From Labilibaculum sp. (GTDB lineage Bacteria > Bacteroidota > Bacteroidia > Bacteroidales > Marinifilaceae): a DNA stretch of 10,863 nt. The position numbers and the translations under genes were made by a program. The stretch spans positions 1 to 10,863 of the forward strand of contig JADGFH010000137.1 in NCBI GenBank assembly GCA_016743925.1. The letters run 5' to 3'. The notes under the pieces are model-generated. The model searched no databases. It was not told the origin of the DNA and saw only the letters and a program-made list of their open reading frames with translations. Below, piece after piece: positions 1-7,084 of the stretch; positions within the stretch are counted from its first letter, which is position 1, and every line of letters begins with the position of its first letter.

Positions 1-53
1 TATTATATGTCCATATAGATTATTAATTCAATTTGAGGATAAAAGAACTGAAT

Positions 54-85
54 AAAAAAATGCCTTCCGAATTGGAAGGCATTTT
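54..85 (-). terminator. Terminator of the isocitrate dehydrogenase gene
   Basis: TGCCTTCC at 61-68 and GGAAGGCA at 74-81 form a perfect 8-bp stem around a 5-nt loop, and flanking A and T bases extend it to 12 bp (57-85). Read on the minus strand, a run of seven T (60-54) follows the stem, 26 bp after the stop codon of the gene at 111. On the plus strand the hairpin is followed by TTTT, so it could also work for a gene arriving from the left. Bases 1-53 show nothing recognisable. Confidence 0.85.
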
Positions 86-110
86 CGTATATGTAATCAA
101 GAAAATCTGT

Positions 111-2336
111 TTAGATTGAATCGATAATTGCGTTTAGAGTTACTGATGGACGCATAGCTTTAGAAACCAATTCTTCGTTTGGCATAAAGTAACCACCAAT
201 ATTCATTGGCTCACCCTGAGCGTCGTTCAATTCAGCTACGATCTTCGCTTCATTTGCTTGCATATCTGAAGCAACTTTAGTGAATGTTGCTTTCAATTCA
301 GCATTCTTATCTTGTGCTGCAAGAGCCTCTGCCCAATACATTGCCAAGTAGAAATGTGAACCACGGTTATCCAACTCATTCACTTTACGTGATGGAGATT
401 TACCTTCTGCTAAAAATTTAGTTACACCAGCATCAAGAGTATCAGCAAAAAACTGAGCTTTCTCGTTATTGAAAGCATTTGCTAAGTGCTCTAAAGAAAC
501 ACCTAAAGCAAGATATTCGCCTAAAGAATCCCAACGTAAGTGACCTTCTGCATCAAACTGCTGCACATGCTTAGGAGCTGATCCACCTGCACCTGTTTCG
601 AACAATCCACCACCATTCATTAGAGGAACGATCGAAAGCATTTTAGAAGAAGTTCCAAGTTCTAGAATTGGGAAAAGATCAGTTAAGTAGTCACGTAATA
701 CGTTACCTGATACTGAAATTGTATCTTCACCTTTTCGAATTCTTTCCAATGAGAAAGTAATAGCATCAACTGGAGTAAGAATACGAATATCCAAACCTTT
801 TGTATCGTGATCAGCTAAGTAAATATTTACTTTAGAGATTATCTGAGCATCGTGTGCACGATTCTCGTCTAACCAGAAAATAGCTGGAGTATTAGTTGCT
901 TTAGCTCTGTTTACAGCTAATTTAACCCAATCTTGAATTGGAGCATCTTTTACCTGACACATTCTGAAAATATCACCTTCTTCAACTTTCTGCTCCATTA
1001 CAACAGTACCGTCGAAATCTACAACACGAATTACTCCTTCGCCTTGAGCCATGAAAGTTTTATCGTGTGATCCGTATTCCTCAGCTTTTTTAGCCATCAA
1101 ACCAACGTTTGATACAGATCCCATAGTTGCTACATCGTACGCACCATTTTTTCTACAGTCGTCGAAACAAACTTGGAACATTGTAGCGTAACATCTGTCT
1201 GGAATCAATGCTTTAGTATCCTGAAGTTCTCCTGCAGGATTCCACATTTTACCACCATCACGAACTACAACTGGCATCGAAGCATCGATAATTACGTTGT
1301 TTGGAACATGTAGATTAGTAATTCCTTTATCTGAATCAACCATCGCCATGTCTGGACGAGATTTATATACTTCCATGATATCAGCTTCGATTGCAGCTTT
1401 TTTATCAGCAGGAAGATTTTCTATTTTGGCATAAAGATCCCCTAAACCATTGTTAAAGTTCACTCCTAATTCTTTAATCGTATTCGCATGCTTAGCGATA
1501 GCTTCTTCATAAAAAACCTCTACAGCATGCTTAAACATCACAGGATCTGAGATTTTCATCATCGTTGCCTTCAAGTGAAGTGACCATAGCACACCTTCTT
1601 CTTTAGCAGCAGCAATTTCTTTCGCGTAAAAAGCACGTAAAGCTTTCACATTCATTACTGATGTATCAATTACTTCACCAGCTAATAACGCTTGCGTCTC
1701 TTTCAATACAGAAATAGTTCCCGCATTGTCAACATACTCAATACGCACATTGCTTGCATTTTTCATAGTTACTGATTTCTCAGAACCATAAAAATCACCA
1801 TCTGTCATGTGTGCAACATGAGATTTTGAATCAGCAGCCCATTTCCCCATTCTGTGTGGGTTATTTTTAGCATACTGCTTTACAGAACCTGCTGCTCTAC
1901 GATCAGAGTTACCTTCACGTAAAACTGGATTTACAGCACTACCTAAAACTTTAGCGAAACGTGCTTGTAATTCTTTTTCTTCCGAAGTTTTAGCTTCCTC
2001 TGGATAATTAGGGATATTATATCCTTTATCCTTTAGCTCAGCAATAGCTGCCTGCAACTGTGGAATAGATGCGCTAATATTTGGTAACTTAATAATATTA
2101 GCTTCTGGTGTTAATGAAAGCTCACCTAATTCAGCCAAATAATCTGGAATTCTTTGCTCATCAGTTAAATTCTCAGGGAAGTTAGCAATAATTCTTCCTG
2201 CTAGAGAGATATCCTTAGTTTCAATTTCAACGCCTGATGTTTTTGTAAAGGCTTTGATAATCGGCAACAATGAATAAGTTGCCAAGGCTGGAGCTTCATC
2301 AATTTTCGTGTAAATGATTTTTGACTTCTGTACCAT
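111..2336 (-). CDS. icd: Monomeric NADP-dependent isocitrate dehydrogenase
   Basis: Oxidatively decarboxylates isocitrate to 2-oxoglutarate with NADP+ in the cytoplasmic TCA cycle. The 741-residue length is that of the monomeric IDH family (about 80 kDa, Azotobacter/Corynebacterium type), which is unrelated in length to the dimeric 410-residue enzymes. Residues I recall as substrate, metal or cofactor ligands in the A. vinelandii enzyme are all present, shifted by one: S133, R140, R146, K256, D351, Y421, R548, D549, D553, H590, R601 and R650. They lie in recognisable blocks such as NSDRRA (143-148), LHLKATMMK (253-261), HVPNNVIIDASMP (343-355) and NGGGLFETGAGGSAPKH (574-590, NADP site). The start is ATG at 2336 without a nearby Shine-Dalgarno sequence. 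Base composition is visibly less AT-rich than in the neighbours, as expected for a highly expressed gene. It is a single-gene unit with its own terminator. Confidence 0.97.
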   Translation of the reverse strand: MVQKSKIIYTKIDEAPALATYSLLPIIKAFTKTSGVEIETKDISLAGRIIANFPENLTDEQRIPDYLAELGELSLTPEANIIKLPNISASIPQLQAAIAELKDKGYNIPNYPEEAKTSEEKELQARFAKVLGSAVNPVLREGNSDRRAAGSVKQYAKNNPHRMGKWAADSKSHVAHMTDGDFYGSEKSVTMKNASNVRIEYVDNAGTISVLKETQALLAGEVIDTSVMNVKALRAFYAKEIAAAKEEGVLWSLHLKATMMKISDPVMFKHAVEVFYEEAIAKHANTIKELGVNFNNGLGDLYAKIENLPADKKAAIEADIMEVYKSRPDMAMVDSDKGITNLHVPNNVIIDASMPVVVRDGGKMWNPAGELQDTKALIPDRCYATMFQVCFDDCRKNGAYDVATMGSVSNVGLMAKKAEEYGSHDKTFMAQGEGVIRVVDFDGTVVMEQKVEEGDIFRMCQVKDAPIQDWVKLAVNRAKATNTPAIFWLDENRAHDAQIISKVNIYLADHDTKGLDIRILTPVDAITFSLERIRKGEDTISVSGNVLRDYLTDLFPILELGTSSKMLSIVPLMNGGGLFETGAGGSAPKHVQQFDAEGHLRWDSLGEYLALGVSLEHLANAFNNEKAQFFADTLDAGVTKFLAEGKSPSRKVNELDNRGSHFYLAMYWAEALAAQDKNAELKATFTKVASDMQANEAKIVAELNDAQGEPMNIGGYFMPNEELVSKAMRPSVTLNAIIDSI

Positions 2337-2364
2337 GTTAGTGTTGTTTTGAGTGATTTAGTAA

Positions 2365-2391
2365 TTAAATATTAAGCATTTGTTTATTCAT
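2365..2391 (-). other. Possible 8-codon leader ORF upstream of icd
   Basis: An ATG at 2391 opens MNKQMLNI and stops at TAA (2367-2365), ending 28 nt before the icd start. It lies just downstream of the AAGGAGG-bearing hairpin, but the 16-nt gap from GGAGG to ATG is too long for an ordinary ribosome site. The peptide has no run of one amino acid, so classical attenuation is not suggested. It may be chance, since ORFs this short are frequent in AT-rich DNA. Confidence 0.15.
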
Positions 2392-2394
2392 CTA

Positions 2395-2420
2395 AATTTG
2401 AAATGATCCTCCTTCAAATT
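2395..2420 (-). promoter_or_regulatory. Inverted repeat in the icd leader with an SD sequence at its loop
   Basis: AATTTGAA (2395-2402) and TTCAAATT (2413-2420) are perfect 8-bp inverted arms separated by 10 bp, lying 59-84 nt upstream of the icd start. On the minus strand the loop and adjacent stem bases read AAGGAGG followed by ATCAT. AAGGAGG is a perfect match to the canonical anti-Shine-Dalgarno complement and is rare before Bacteroidota genes. If transcription starts near 2421, as the adjacent TATGTTTA suggests, this is a 5'-UTR hairpin. If not, the dyad could be a protein-binding operator. The symmetry is seen; either role is inferred. Confidence 0.45.
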
Positions 2421-2425
2421 CGAGG

Positions 2426-2433
2426 TAAACATA
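2426..2433 (-). promoter_or_regulatory. Candidate -7 element for icd
   Basis: The minus strand reads TATGTTTA, one base from the Bacteroidota -7 consensus TAnnTTTG, about 90 nt before the icd start. No TTTG is found at the expected -33 distance. Instead the upstream side carries T-runs (A-tracts on the minus strand) at 2438-2445, 2470-2475 and 2481-2487. This is a weak call based on position and one motif. Confidence 0.3.
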
Positions 2434-2504
2434 TGTATTTTTTTTATTTTCCGATTTAAAAGATCATAATTTTTTAGCGATTTTTTTCTTTAATGATAAC
2501 CTAC

Positions 2505-2540
2505 TAAAAACAAGGCTCCTGTACGAAAACAGAAGCCTTA
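2505..2540 (-). terminator. Terminator of dnaX
   Basis: Arms AAGGCT-C-CTGT (2512-2522) and ACAG-A-AGCCTT (2529-2539) pair over 10 bp with one internal C/A mismatch and a 6-nt loop. On the minus strand the hairpin is followed by GTTTTT (2511-2506). It lies 45 bp past the dnaX stop codon and isolates dnaX from icd. Confidence 0.8.
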
Positions 2541-2583
2541 TTTAAGCTGGTATATATATGCTATAAATCATGTTTATTCAATT

Positions 2584-4362
2584 TTATTCAAAATCAAGGG
2601 CAAATTTCTGTTTTAGCAAGCTTAAAGCCGGATTTTTCTCACATAAATAATTGAATCGATCCGTTTCAGTATATACTTTTTTTGAAATTTTCGCTTGCGT
2701 TATTTCAACAGTAATTTCGATATTAGAATTATTCAATTCTCTTCTTAAATAATTCTTAATCTCATTTACTACTGACTTAACATCTTCTTCTTGTAAAGGA
2801 TTACTAACTTGAAATACAACGTCCGTTTCATTGTTTACCTCAGGTTTTATAACACTAAGAGCAAGTTTTATTCTTTCGCTTCTTCCTCGCGAAACTATAA
2901 ACTCCTTCAACTTTGCTTCGATTTTTTCTTTGGTAATTGGTTCTTTACCGGTTACCACTTCCTCTACTCCACTTGTAGCCGGCTTATCTTTTGGCTTAGC
3001 TATTGGAATATTTCGAGGAATTCCAGTTTTTAAAGCTTGTTTTATAGAAACAGAGGGTGCAAAATTAGATTTCGAGGTACTTATACTAACAACACCTTTC
3101 TTTTCTTTTGCTTTGTATCCATTGTTAGGCTCCCTAACAACTTCTGTCGATTGAGTATTTGTTTTAGGTTCTGCAACCAACTGAGTTGCTGAACTAATCG
3201 CCTCTCCATCAACGAATATTTTCTGAAGCTTTTTAGATTTAAGATTTAATTTAAGTCCTTTTTTTTTTAATTCAACTATCTGAGATAATTGAATTAAGCT
3301 TAATTCTATAAGAAGCCTTGGGTTTTGACTTGTTTTGTAACTGATGTCACATTGATTAAGAATTGTAAGTGCATCGTATAAGAAATCAAGTGGACATCGC
3401 TTCGATTGATCTACATATTTCTGCTTCACAGAATCACTTACTTCAAGCAGTTGAATGGTTACCGGATCTTTACCAACTAATACATCGCGTATGTGTGCAC
3501 TTAAACCCGCAACAAAATGATGTCCATCAAACCCTTTTTCAATAATTTCATTCAACATTACAAGAACGTCGGTAACTTTTCCGTCTAAGAAAGAATCTAC
3601 CATCTTAAAGTAATAATCGTAATCTAAAACATTTAAATTCTGAATTACACTTTCAAATGTGATCTCTTTTCCAGAAAAGCTTACAATCTGATCGAAAATA
3701 GATAATGCATCACGCATTGCGCCATCAGCTTTCTGAGCAATAACATTTAATCCTTCTTCTTCAACTACAACAGATTCTTTTTCCGCAATAAACTTCAGAT
3801 GTCGAACTGCATCTTCAACTTTAATTCTATTAAAGTCGAAAATCTGACAACGAGATAGAATTGTAGGAAGTATTTTATGTTTTTCTGTAGTTGCCAATAC
3901 AAAAATTGCATGAGCAGGAGGTTCTTCCAGAGTCTTCAGAAATGCATTAAATGCATTAGCCGAAAGCATGTGAACCTCGTCAATTATATATATACTATAT
4001 TTTCCAATTTGTGGAGGTATTCTAACCTGATCTATTAAAGTTCGAATATCCTCTACCGAGTTGTTCGAAGCTGCATCAAGCTCATGAATATTATAGGAGC
4101 GATTTTCATTAAAAGCTGCACAAGATTCACATTCGTTACAAGCTTCAAAATCAGCTGATATATTTGAACAGTTTATGGTTTTTGCAAAAATTCTTGCACA
4201 AGAGGTTTTACCTACACCACGAGGACCACAAAACAAATAGGCATGCGCCAAATGGTTGTTTTTAATGGCATTTTTAAGGGTGACTGTAATCGACTCCTGT
4301 CCTACTACCGATGTAAAGATAGAAGGGCGATATTTTCGGGCTGAAACAATGTAATTTTCCAT
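2584..4362 (-). CDS. dnaX: DNA polymerase III subunit gamma/tau
   Basis: This is the motor subunit of the clamp loader, which opens the beta sliding clamp with ATP and, through its C-terminal tau region, ties the polymerase to the replisome. With the ATG at 4362 the product has 592 residues and starts MENYIVSARKYRP, the usual Bacteroidota DnaX N-terminus. A TTG nine bases upstream (4371) would add three residues and is less likely. Visible motifs are Walker A GPRGVGKT (46-53), zinc-site cysteines C65, C75, C78 and C81, Walker B DEVH (128-131), sensor 1 ATTE (157-160) and the arginine-finger motif SRC (170-172). AAA+ domains I-II are followed by collar domain III to about residue 365. A Lys/Ser/Thr-rich linker comes next, then a C-terminal tau region ending in a conserved-looking NPALSLLKQKF block. 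Codons 365-368 form an A10 run that could give a short gamma form. The gene has its own promoter and terminator. Confidence 0.97.
   Translation of the reverse strand: MENYIVSARKYRPSIFTSVVGQESITVTLKNAIKNNHLAHAYLFCGPRGVGKTSCARIFAKTINCSNISADFEACNECESCAAFNENRSYNIHELDAASNNSVEDIRTLIDQVRIPPQIGKYSIYIIDEVHMLSANAFNAFLKTLEEPPAHAIFVLATTEKHKILPTILSRCQIFDFNRIKVEDAVRHLKFIAEKESVVVEEEGLNVIAQKADGAMRDALSIFDQIVSFSGKEITFESVIQNLNVLDYDYYFKMVDSFLDGKVTDVLVMLNEIIEKGFDGHHFVAGLSAHIRDVLVGKDPVTIQLLEVSDSVKQKYVDQSKRCPLDFLYDALTILNQCDISYKTSQNPRLLIELSLIQLSQIVELKKKGLKLNLKSKKLQKIFVDGEAISSATQLVAEPKTNTQSTEVVREPNNGYKAKEKKGVVSISTSKSNFAPSVSIKQALKTGIPRNIPIAKPKDKPATSGVEEVVTGKEPITKEKIEAKLKEFIVSRGRSERIKLALSVIKPEVNNETDVVFQVSNPLQEEDVKSVVNEIKNYLRRELNNSNIEITVEITQAKISKKVYTETDRFNYLCEKNPALSLLKQKFALDFE
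3246..3268 (-). promoter_or_regulatory. A10 slippage site in dnaX
   Basis: The coding strand reads TTA followed by nine more A, then GGA, giving ten A in a row (3268-3259) at codons 365-368. One extra A or a -1 shift gives Lys-Lys-Lys-Arg-Thr then TAA (3253-3251), for a 370-residue product. One missing A or a +1 shift gives Lys-Lys-Lys-Asp-Leu-Asn then TAA (3248-3246), for a 371-residue product. Both would keep the ATPase and collar domains and lose tau. Programmed short forms are established for dnaX of E. coli (ribosomal frameshift) and Thermus thermophilus (transcriptional slippage on an A9 run). Use of the site here is inferred. Confidence 0.6.
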
Positions 4363-4409
4363 AAAACTCAAACAAAAAAACCTAATTTGGTTCTTATTTT
4401 TTCGAATTT

Positions 4410-4444
4410 CAAATATACAGAATCAATCCAAATAAAACACCAAA
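4410..4444 (-). promoter_or_regulatory. dnaX promoter (Bacteroidota type)
   Basis: On the minus strand TATATTTG (4417-4410) is an exact TAnnTTTG -7 element, preceded after 23 bp by TTTG (4444-4441) as a -33 element. A start near 4405 would leave an untranslated leader of about 40 nt before the ATG at 4362. Both elements match the known Bacteroides/Flavobacterium sigma-A consensus, and their place in the intergenic gap supports the choice of 4362 as start codon. Confidence 0.6.
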
Positions 4445-4528
4445 TATTAGTAACATTTTCATCAAATTTTGATAAGTTTCTTACTGCAAGTCAATTAATG
4501 AAAATGCACAATAAACATCATCCAGAAA

Positions 4529-4557
4529 TAAAAAAGGGATGAAGATTAACAATCCCC
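4529..4557 (-). terminator. Terminator of the RSH gene
   Basis: Read on the minus strand, GGGAT (4556-4552) and ATCCC (4540-4536) form a short GC-rich stem around an 11-nt loop, followed by TTTTTTATTT from 4535. It lies about 30 bp after the stop codon at 4585. The stem is only 5 bp, so efficiency may be moderate. Confidence 0.65.
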
Positions 4558-4584
4558 ACCCCTAGTTCCATAAGGTTTTCTTTA

Positions 4585-6780
4585 TCAACTTACCGCATCG
4601 TATCTCGAAACACGATGTACACCTTTTATCTTTTTAATTTTAACGATTAAAGTATCTAAATGATCTGTACTTGCAATTGCAACAGTTACATTGCCAACAA
4701 ATGCCCCTGCATTGGTTTCAACAGATATTGATCTCATCTGAACACGCAAATCTTTTGAAATGACATCAGAAATATTACTTACAATTCCTAGTTCATCATC
4801 GCCCGTAATATGCAATATCGCTTGATAAGAAGCAGATCCTTTATCAGTCCAATTTGCCTTCACAACTCGATATGGATAACGGCTTTGCATTTCCCTCGCA
4901 TTTGAACATCCTATACGATGAATCCGAATCCCTTTTCCTATGGTAATAAATCCAAAAATATCATCGCCGAAAATAGGATTACAACAATTCGCCAGTGAAT
5001 ATTCAACATTCGAAATATTCTCATCAACTATAAGAACATCCTCACCTTGTTTTGTGATTTTTCTTTGAGAATAATCTGGTTTCTCCTCTTGAATAACTTT
5101 TGTAAGCTCTTTCTTATCGGTAAGAATTTCTTTTATTTCTGATAATTCATGTTCTTCCGACTCAATTCCACAATATAAATCAACAGCTAGCTTGTATTTA
5201 TAAAAGGACATAAGTTTCCTGATGTTTTCATCACAAAACTCAATTTTCCAATTTTTCATTCTACGTTTCAGCGTCTCTTTTCCTAAATCAGCTTCTTTAA
5301 GCATTTCCTCATTCATCGACTGACGAATTTTGTTTTTCGCTTTTGTAGACACTACAAAGTTCAGCCAATCTGCTTTTGGTTTTTGGGAATTGGACGTTGT
5401 TATGGCAACTTGATCTCCATTATTTAAGATTTGTCGAATGGGAACATTTTTCTGATTTACTGTACCTCCAATACACTTATCTCCCACATCCGAATGTATG
5501 GAGTAAGCAAAATCTAATAAGGTTGCTCCTGCAGATAATTGCTTTAGATCTCCCTTTGGAGTAAATACGTATATTTCTTTATTGTATAAATCTGCCTTAA
5601 AGTTATCAATTAGGTCAATAGAGTCACCACCTTGGCTCTCTAACACTTCTCGAATATCTTGCAACCATGAATCCAATCCGCCACCTTCTCCTTTACCTCC
5701 CTTGTATTTCCAATGGGCAGCAAATCCCTGTTCTGCAACTTTATTCATCCTCTTGCTACGAATCTGAACTTCGACCCAACGTTTATCTGGAGCCATTACA
5801 GTTGTATGTAAAGATTCATATCCATTAGATTTGGGAATGGTTATCCAATCTCTTAATCGCTTTGGATTAGGGCGGTATAAATCACTTACTGCAGAATAAA
5901 CTTTCCAACATTCCGACTTTTCTTTCTTTGCGGATGCCTTCAGAATAATACGAATAGCAAAAATGTCATAAACTTCTTCAAATTCAACCTGCTTTGTCTT
6001 CATTTTGTGAAGAATAGAAGCAATTGATTTTGTTCTAGCTTTAATTTTATATTTTAAACCTTGCTGATCTAATTCTGTTTTTATTGGATCTATAAAATCA
6101 GTAATGAATTTTTGACGCTGTTCTTCACTATCCTTCAATTTCTTTTCGATATCGAAATAAATATCTGGCTGTAAATAACGCAATGCCAAATCTTCCATAT
6201 CCGATTTCACATTGTACATTCCCAAGCGATGAGCAAATGGAATGTAAAGAAACTCGATTTCTTTTGCCAATGCCACCTGCTCTTCAACTGTTTTATTTCC
6301 TAGGCTTCGTAGGTTAAACAAACGATCAGCCATAATAATCAACACCACTCGAACATCATCAGCAAAACTCATTAATAGTTTTCTGAAATTCTCTGATTGC
6401 AATGTCGGGTTTTGATTATAGATATCGGTTACCTTAACGAGCCCTTCAATAATCTGAGTTACTTTCGGACCGAAGAGATTGTTTACTTCATCTAAAGTGA
6501 TTCTCTTTTTTTGTACAATATCATACAATAAAGAACAAATTACCGAAGTACGTCCTAAACCTAACTCATCAACAACAATTTGTGCCGTAGAAATTGTTTT
6601 GTAAATAGCTGGATCTCCATTCGTTCTTCTCTCTCCGTCTTGATCCTCTAAACTTAAATCAAATGCTTTTCGAACCAATTTTAAATCTGCCCTTGTAATA
6701 ATATTTGTACACGTTTTAAGCAAATGCTTGTAGCGAAATAATATCTGCCTTCTCTCTTCTTCTCTATTGTTCTCAGTCAT
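4585..6780 (-). CDS. RelA/SpoT homologue, probably synthetase-only
   Basis: A long RSH protein (731 residues) that would make (p)ppGpp from ATP and GTP/GDP in the stringent response, probably on ribosomes. Order of domains: HD hydrolase fold (about 25-185), synthetase (about 230-360), TGS (about 400-463), a helical region, a zinc-finger/CC region with CC at 599-600, HR at 621-622 and C625, and a C-terminal ACT domain (about 650-728). Synthetase residues look intact: D272 in YDIFAIRI, Y321 and H325 in GYESLHTT, and E337 in VEVQIRS. The hydrolase site is not. The usual His is K61, the HD pair is Y86-D87 and the ED pair is Q90-K91, although N156 remains. This resembles the RelA-type loss of hydrolysis, yet the synthetase has RLRD (308-311), closer to the RxKD of bifunctional Rel than to the ExDD of RelA. 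The start is ATG at 6780. A second, hydrolase-competent RSH is probably encoded elsewhere. Confidence 0.93.
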   Translation of the reverse strand: MTENNREEERRQILFRYKHLLKTCTNIITRADLKLVRKAFDLSLEDQDGERRTNGDPAIYKTISTAQIVVDELGLGRTSVICSLLYDIVQKKRITLDEVNNLFGPKVTQIIEGLVKVTDIYNQNPTLQSENFRKLLMSFADDVRVVLIIMADRLFNLRSLGNKTVEEQVALAKEIEFLYIPFAHRLGMYNVKSDMEDLALRYLQPDIYFDIEKKLKDSEEQRQKFITDFIDPIKTELDQQGLKYKIKARTKSIASILHKMKTKQVEFEEVYDIFAIRIILKASAKKEKSECWKVYSAVSDLYRPNPKRLRDWITIPKSNGYESLHTTVMAPDKRWVEVQIRSKRMNKVAEQGFAAHWKYKGGKGEGGGLDSWLQDIREVLESQGGDSIDLIDNFKADLYNKEIYVFTPKGDLKQLSAGATLLDFAYSIHSDVGDKCIGGTVNQKNVPIRQILNNGDQVAITTSNSQKPKADWLNFVVSTKAKNKIRQSMNEEMLKEADLGKETLKRRMKNWKIEFCDENIRKLMSFYKYKLAVDLYCGIESEEHELSEIKEILTDKKELTKVIQEEKPDYSQRKITKQGEDVLIVDENISNVEYSLANCCNPIFGDDIFGFITIGKGIRIHRIGCSNAREMQSRYPYRVVKANWTDKGSASYQAILHITGDDELGIVSNISDVISKDLRVQMRSISVETNAGAFVGNVTVAIASTDHLDTLIVKIKKIKGVHRVSRYDAVS

Positions 6781-7008
6781 AAAAATTCTACTGATTTAAG
6801 TCTCTATTTAATTCTTAAAATTAACGGAAGTTGATACTTTTAATCTAATCGCATCTTTAATATTTCGATCAACATTTTAAGCACACTAAAAGTATAAAAG
6901 CTATTAGTGATTGGCAAACAGATTAATACTTTTTAACGAATCAAATGACGATTATTCTCGTCTATATCTTCTGAAGATCTAATTTTCAAACATTTGATAA
7001 ATTATTGT

Positions 7009-7037
7009 AAATCCGGAGTATAAAAGTGAACGGATTT
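7009..7037 (+). promoter_or_regulatory. Candidate operator next to the hemD promoter
   Basis: AAATCCG (7009-7015) and CGGATTT (7031-7037) are perfect 7-bp inverted arms with a 15-bp spacer, so their centres are 22 bp (about two helical turns) apart on the same DNA face. The right arm ends 2 bp before the -7 element at 7040. A dimer bound here would cover the -33 region of the hemD promoter. The symmetry is seen; the operator role is inferred and no regulator is known. Confidence 0.35.
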
Positions 7038-7039
7038 GT

Positions 7040-7047
7040 TAAATTTG
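7040..7047 (+). promoter_or_regulatory. hemD -7 promoter element
   Basis: TAAATTTG is an exact match to the Bacteroidota -7 consensus TAnnTTTG and sits 38 bp before the hemD ATG, implying a leader of about 30 nt. No TTTG is found 19-23 bp upstream, so the -33 element is weak or replaced by an activator site. Confidence 0.5.
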
Positions 7048-7084
7048 TTAGCTTGCGAATACAAACCAAACTACACTTTTATTT

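Larger units (their letters stand above)
6781..7084. promoter_or_regulatory. Divergent control region between the RSH gene and hemD
   Basis: These 304 bp hold no gene that I can support. They must carry both start signals of the divergent transcripts. The hemD side has an exact TAnnTTTG element. For the RSH gene I found no good -7/-33 pair; the nearest is TAGCTTTT on the minus strand (6903-6896). Three inverted repeats are visible: CACTAA/TTAGTG (6884-6909), ATCTTC-T-GAAGAT (6966-6978) and AAATCCG/CGGATTT (7009-7037). Confidence 0.6.

Noticed and set aside
2809..3154. Two overlapping plus-strand open frames opposite dnaX
   Set aside because: They lie entirely opposite the well-supported dnaX tau region, have no recognisable motif, and reflect the low-complexity Lys/Thr-rich composition of that strand.
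4363..4371. Upstream TTG start for dnaX adding three residues
   Set aside because: The ATG at 4362 gives the canonical MENYIVSARKYRP start and suits the promoter position; TTG has no supporting ribosome site.
5376..5767. Two short plus-strand open frames opposite the RSH gene
   Set aside because: They are antisense to the TGS and synthetase region of a conserved protein, with no motif or promoter of their own.
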